From Paenibacillus cellulosilyticus (GTDB lineage Bacteria; Bacillota; Bacilli; Paenibacillales; Paenibacillaceae), in contig NZ_QGTQ01000025.1 of NCBI RefSeq assembly GCF_003182255.1, positions 28,116 to 92,115 of the forward strand: a DNA stretch of 64,000 nucleotides. The letters run 5' to 3'. Shown piece after piece: positions 61,809 to 64,000 of the stretch; within the stretch, counting starts at the first letter, position 1, and each line of letters begins with the position of its first letter. Under the pieces are notes generated by a model. The model was not told where the DNA came from and made no database searches. It saw only the letters and a list, made by a program, of their open reading frames with translations. The position numbers were made by a program, and so were the translations under genes.

Positions 61809-63117
61809 ATTTTGGACAGTGGTAGGGTTCACGATTCGCAATAAAATAAAGGCGAAATCATATGTCATTTCGACGCTCATTCTTGTTGCTATCATTAGTG
61901 TTGTTGTAAACCTGCCTTATATGATCGATAAATTCAGCTCGGATGCGCCGGATAAGATCGGCTATCTGACGGCATCGACGGAAGAAGCGACGCAGAGCAG
62001 CGTGACGCCATCGGTCGTCGGCGATCAAATGAGAGAGTACTTCTCGAAGCAGGAGCATCCGGATTATGAGTTCGTTCCAATCGAGAACCAGAACTCGGAT
62101 GAAGCGAACGAGCAGAAGCTGCTCGATGCGCTATCCAATGGGGATATTGATGCATATGCCACGTTCGAAGAGGATGGGACTTCGTTCCCGGCGATGGTGC
62201 TGCACGCGGATAAAGTATACAGCGAGACATCTAAGGCGAATATGCAGGCTGCGCTGCAGTCGATCAAGACGCAGTTTGCACTGCAAGGACTAGGACTGAC
62301 CGACGAACAGCAGACGGCGCTGTTCTCGCAAGCAGTCGTGGATAGTGTGAAAGTGGATATAAGCAATGGCGAGGCTGTAGCTGATGATACGAAGGAAAAG
62401 GCGGGTGCGCTATACGGTGCCGTTTACTTGATCTTGTTCCTCTTGTTCATGACGATCATGGGTTCGGGACAACTTATTGCCACGGAAATAACGGCGGAGA
62501 AAAGCTCGCGTGTGATGGAAGTCCTCATCACCAGCGTCTCGCCGCTGACGCAAATGTTCGGCAAAATCTTCGGCATGTTCATTGTTGGTATTGGCCAGAC
62601 GGCCCTACTTGTCGCAGCGGCCGCCGTCAACCTTTCGTTACCGCACAATGAAAGTGCGTTGAATAACATCGGAGTTAATATCAAGGATATACCGCTAGAT
62701 GTATTCATTTATGCGATTGCCTTCTATCTCATCGGTTATTTCCTGTTCGCTACATTGTACGCGGGCGTCGGCTCGCTCGTCAGCCGGACAGAAGATCTCG
62801 GTCAAGCGGTCATGCCGCTCATGTTCCTGAATCTTGGCGGCTTCTATATCGGAATATTCGGCTTAAATGCGGCAGATGCGTCATTCGTCAAAGTCGCTTC
62901 GTTCATTCCGTTCTTCACGCCTTACGCTATGTTCATGCGCATCGGGATGTCGTCAGTACCGGTATGGGAGATTATGATTTCGCTGGCTGTCCTGCTCATC
63001 ACAACGTTCGTATGCGGCTGGCTCTCGGCGAAGATCTATCGTACGGGCGTGCTGCTGTACGGCAAGCGTCCGACGATCAAAGAGCTTAGGAAAGCTATGA
63101 AGGCGTATAAGCTTTAG
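61801..63117 (+). CDS. ABC-2 type permease (NatB-like)
   Basis: Permease of about 438 aa. A first membrane helix (SYVISTLILVAIISVVVNL) is followed by a large extracytoplasmic domain (about residues 45-200) and then about five membrane helices. The ABC2_membrane_3 features are LIATEITAEKSSRVMEVLITSVSPLTQMFGKIFG. It probably exports Na+ or a peptide/antibiotic with the preceding NatA-like ATPase. The start at 61801 overlaps the ATPase end; TAGGTGAG precedes it. Confidence 0.92.
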   Translation: MSKFWTVVGFTIRNKIKAKSYVISTLILVAIISVVVNLPYMIDKFSSDAPDKIGYLTASTEEATQSSVTPSVVGDQMREYFSKQEHPDYEFVPIENQNSDEANEQKLLDALSNGDIDAYATFEEDGTSFPAMVLHADKVYSETSKANMQAALQSIKTQFALQGLGLTDEQQTALFSQAVVDSVKVDISNGEAVADDTKEKAGALYGAVYLILFLLFMTIMGSGQLIATEITAEKSSRVMEVLITSVSPLTQMFGKIFGMFIVGIGQTALLVAAAAVNLSLPHNESALNNIGVNIKDIPLDVFIYAIAFYLIGYFLFATLYAGVGSLVSRTEDLGQAVMPLMFLNLGGFYIGIFGLNAADASFVKVASFIPFFTPYAMFMRIGMSSVPVWEIMISLAVLLITTFVCGWLSAKIYRTGVLLYGKRPTIKELRKAMKAYKL

Positions 63118-63211
63118 ATCATATATTGAATGAATGATGATGAGATGATATGAATACGGAGATGACTACTACTTCTAAGAATGGCAGACCATTAAAAAGG
63201 AGTTGCTTGAA

Positions 63212-63382
63212 ATGAAGAAGGGGCTTCTGTTCATGGGTACGGTATTGGTACTGACACCAACCTTATTAACGCGTTCTGGGGTAGAGTTTAACGACTTCGT
63301 TCAAGGCATCGTGTTCGGAATTGGATTCGCATGCTGCGTTGTTGGACTTATGAAAGCAAGACTGGCAGGGCGGCGGGCATAA
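63212..63382 (+). CDS. Small two-helix membrane protein
   Basis: A 56-aa ORF, MKKGLLFMGTVLVLTPTLL and on to VFGIGFACCVVGLMKARL, with two membrane segments around a short polar turn. AAAAGGAG lies 9 nt upstream of the ATG, a strong start. It is 94 nt after the NatB-like gene. No family is recognised. Confidence 0.7.
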   Translation: MKKGLLFMGTVLVLTPTLLTRSGVEFNDFVQGIVFGIGFACCVVGLMKARLAGRRA

Positions 63383-63400
63383 TAGGATAAATAAACACAC

Positions 63401-63430
63401 GGCAGCCGATCAGTAGATCGGCTGCTGTTG
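63401..63430 (+). terminator. Hairpin after the small membrane protein
   Basis: GGCAGCCGAT-CAGTAG-ATCGGCTGC, followed by a weak T tract. Confidence 0.65.
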
Positions 63431-63594
63431 TCATCATTGGGCGATATAGGGTATATAAGATCATTTCTGATTGAATAGTTTTAAATGGTATAATTTGTGT
63501 GTTGATTATCTAAAACAATACATGTTATTATGTAATTCCGCCGCTGAGACGGCGAACGATTACGAAATGTTAAATACTTATTTTAAAAAAGTGT

Positions 63595-63624
63595 TTGACA
63601 AACGAATTCGAAACATGGTATATT
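63595..63624 (+). promoter_or_regulatory. rRNA operon promoter
   Basis: TTGACA (63595-63600), an 18-bp spacer and TATATT (63619-63624), about 135 nt before the 16S. A leader with CCTTGAAAACTGAAC, typical of Bacillales rrn leaders, follows. A second TATAAT lies at 63489-63494. Confidence 0.7.
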
Positions 63625-63759
63625 CTAATTCCGGCCGAGAGAAACACGCCGGTAACGAGAAATGCAAACGAAATAACTTGTTCCTTGAAAACTGAACAAT
63701 GAGCGATATGTTTTAAAGTAAGTCAGCTTTTAATGAGCTAAACAAGCTTCACCATAACT

Positions 63760-64000
63760 TTTATGGAGAGTTTGATCCTGGCTCAGGACGAACGCTGGCG
63801 GCGTGCCTAATACATGCAAGTCGAGCGGAGTTGATGAGGTGCTTGCACCTCTGATGCTTAGCGGCGGACGGGTGAGTAACACGTAGGCAACCTGCCTGCA
63901 GGACCGGGATAACATTCGGAAACGAATGCTAATACCGGATAATCGATTTCCTCGCATGGGGAGATCGGGAAAGACGGAGCAATCTGTCACCTGTGGATGG
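63760..64000 (+). rRNA. 16S ribosomal RNA, 5' part
   Basis: Starts with the universal 5' sequence GAGAGTTTGATCCTGGCTCA and continues GACGAACGCTGGCGGCGTGC and the V1-V2 region typical of Paenibacillaceae. It is truncated by the window edge. Confidence 0.98.

Overview
The window reads as a chromosomal stretch of a spore-forming Firmicute of the Paenibacillaceae, most likely Paenibacillus or a close relative. The grounds are a 16S rRNA gene starting at the right edge with a Bacillales-type sequence, an S-layer-homology-anchored nucleotidase, a YhcN/YlaJ-type spore lipoprotein, a caa3 oxidase operon, many AraC regulators, strong AGGAGG-type ribosome binding sites, and T-box, preQ1 and ZTP riboswitches. 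No plasmid, prophage integrase, transposase, tRNA or CRISPR array is visible.

Layout. 0-2.9 kb: end of a cassette with an unrecognised protein, a VgrG3-like wall hydrolase and a peptidoglycan-binding C39-type peptidase, all without export signals. 2.9-8.2 kb: an AraC/GyrI regulator, then potABCD (spermidine/putrescine uptake), whose leader carries three 42-bp tandem repeats, each with a perfect hairpin. 8.3-13.2 kb: a ZTP riboswitch with folD, a membrane diguanylate cyclase, and a divergent seryl-tRNA synthetase behind a T-box. 13.2-22.6 kb: an SBBP/collagen-like surface protein, an AraC/MATE divergent pair with a small zinc-finger-like membrane protein, another AraC regulator, a PDZ-Lon protease, a stalk-domain protein and queF behind a preQ1 riboswitch. 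23-28.6 kb: two related small exported proteins, a kinase-like APH protein, Nudix, RidA-like, an ECF sigma factor and ClpP. 28.8-34 kb: 5'-nucleotidase with SLH domains, a small anchored protein, and an NADH oxidase whose promoter is surrounded by Rex-type operators.

34.3-40 kb is a sulfonate/taurine island: permease and ATPase genes on the minus strand, and dioxygenase, binding lipoprotein and second dioxygenase on the plus strand. Both divergent promoters carry the same motif in the spacer, and the plus transcript has a long structured leader of no class I recognise. 40.4-51.6 kb: LysM-M23 endopeptidase, topoisomerase III, NAPRTase, nitrilase plus two GNAT genes (a split version of the YhcX fusion), cytoplasmic GH9 glucanase, DUF421, HxlR and YhcN-like genes. 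51.8-58.7 kb: ctaCDEF and, after a 1.3-kb repeat cluster, ctaG and a DUF420 gene. 58.8-63.1 kb: a YtrA-type GntR/ABC operon with a palindromic operator, followed by a NatAB-like pair. 63.5 kb onward: rRNA promoter and 16S 5' end.

The most unusual material is non-coding. A dispersed multi-hairpin repeat family (about 150 bp; copies near 9.4, 56.7 and 56.9 kb, with fragments from 55.95 to 57.08 kb) shows compensatory base changes in one stem. Next in interest are the attenuator-like leader before the sulfonate dioxygenase gene and the potA repeat leader.
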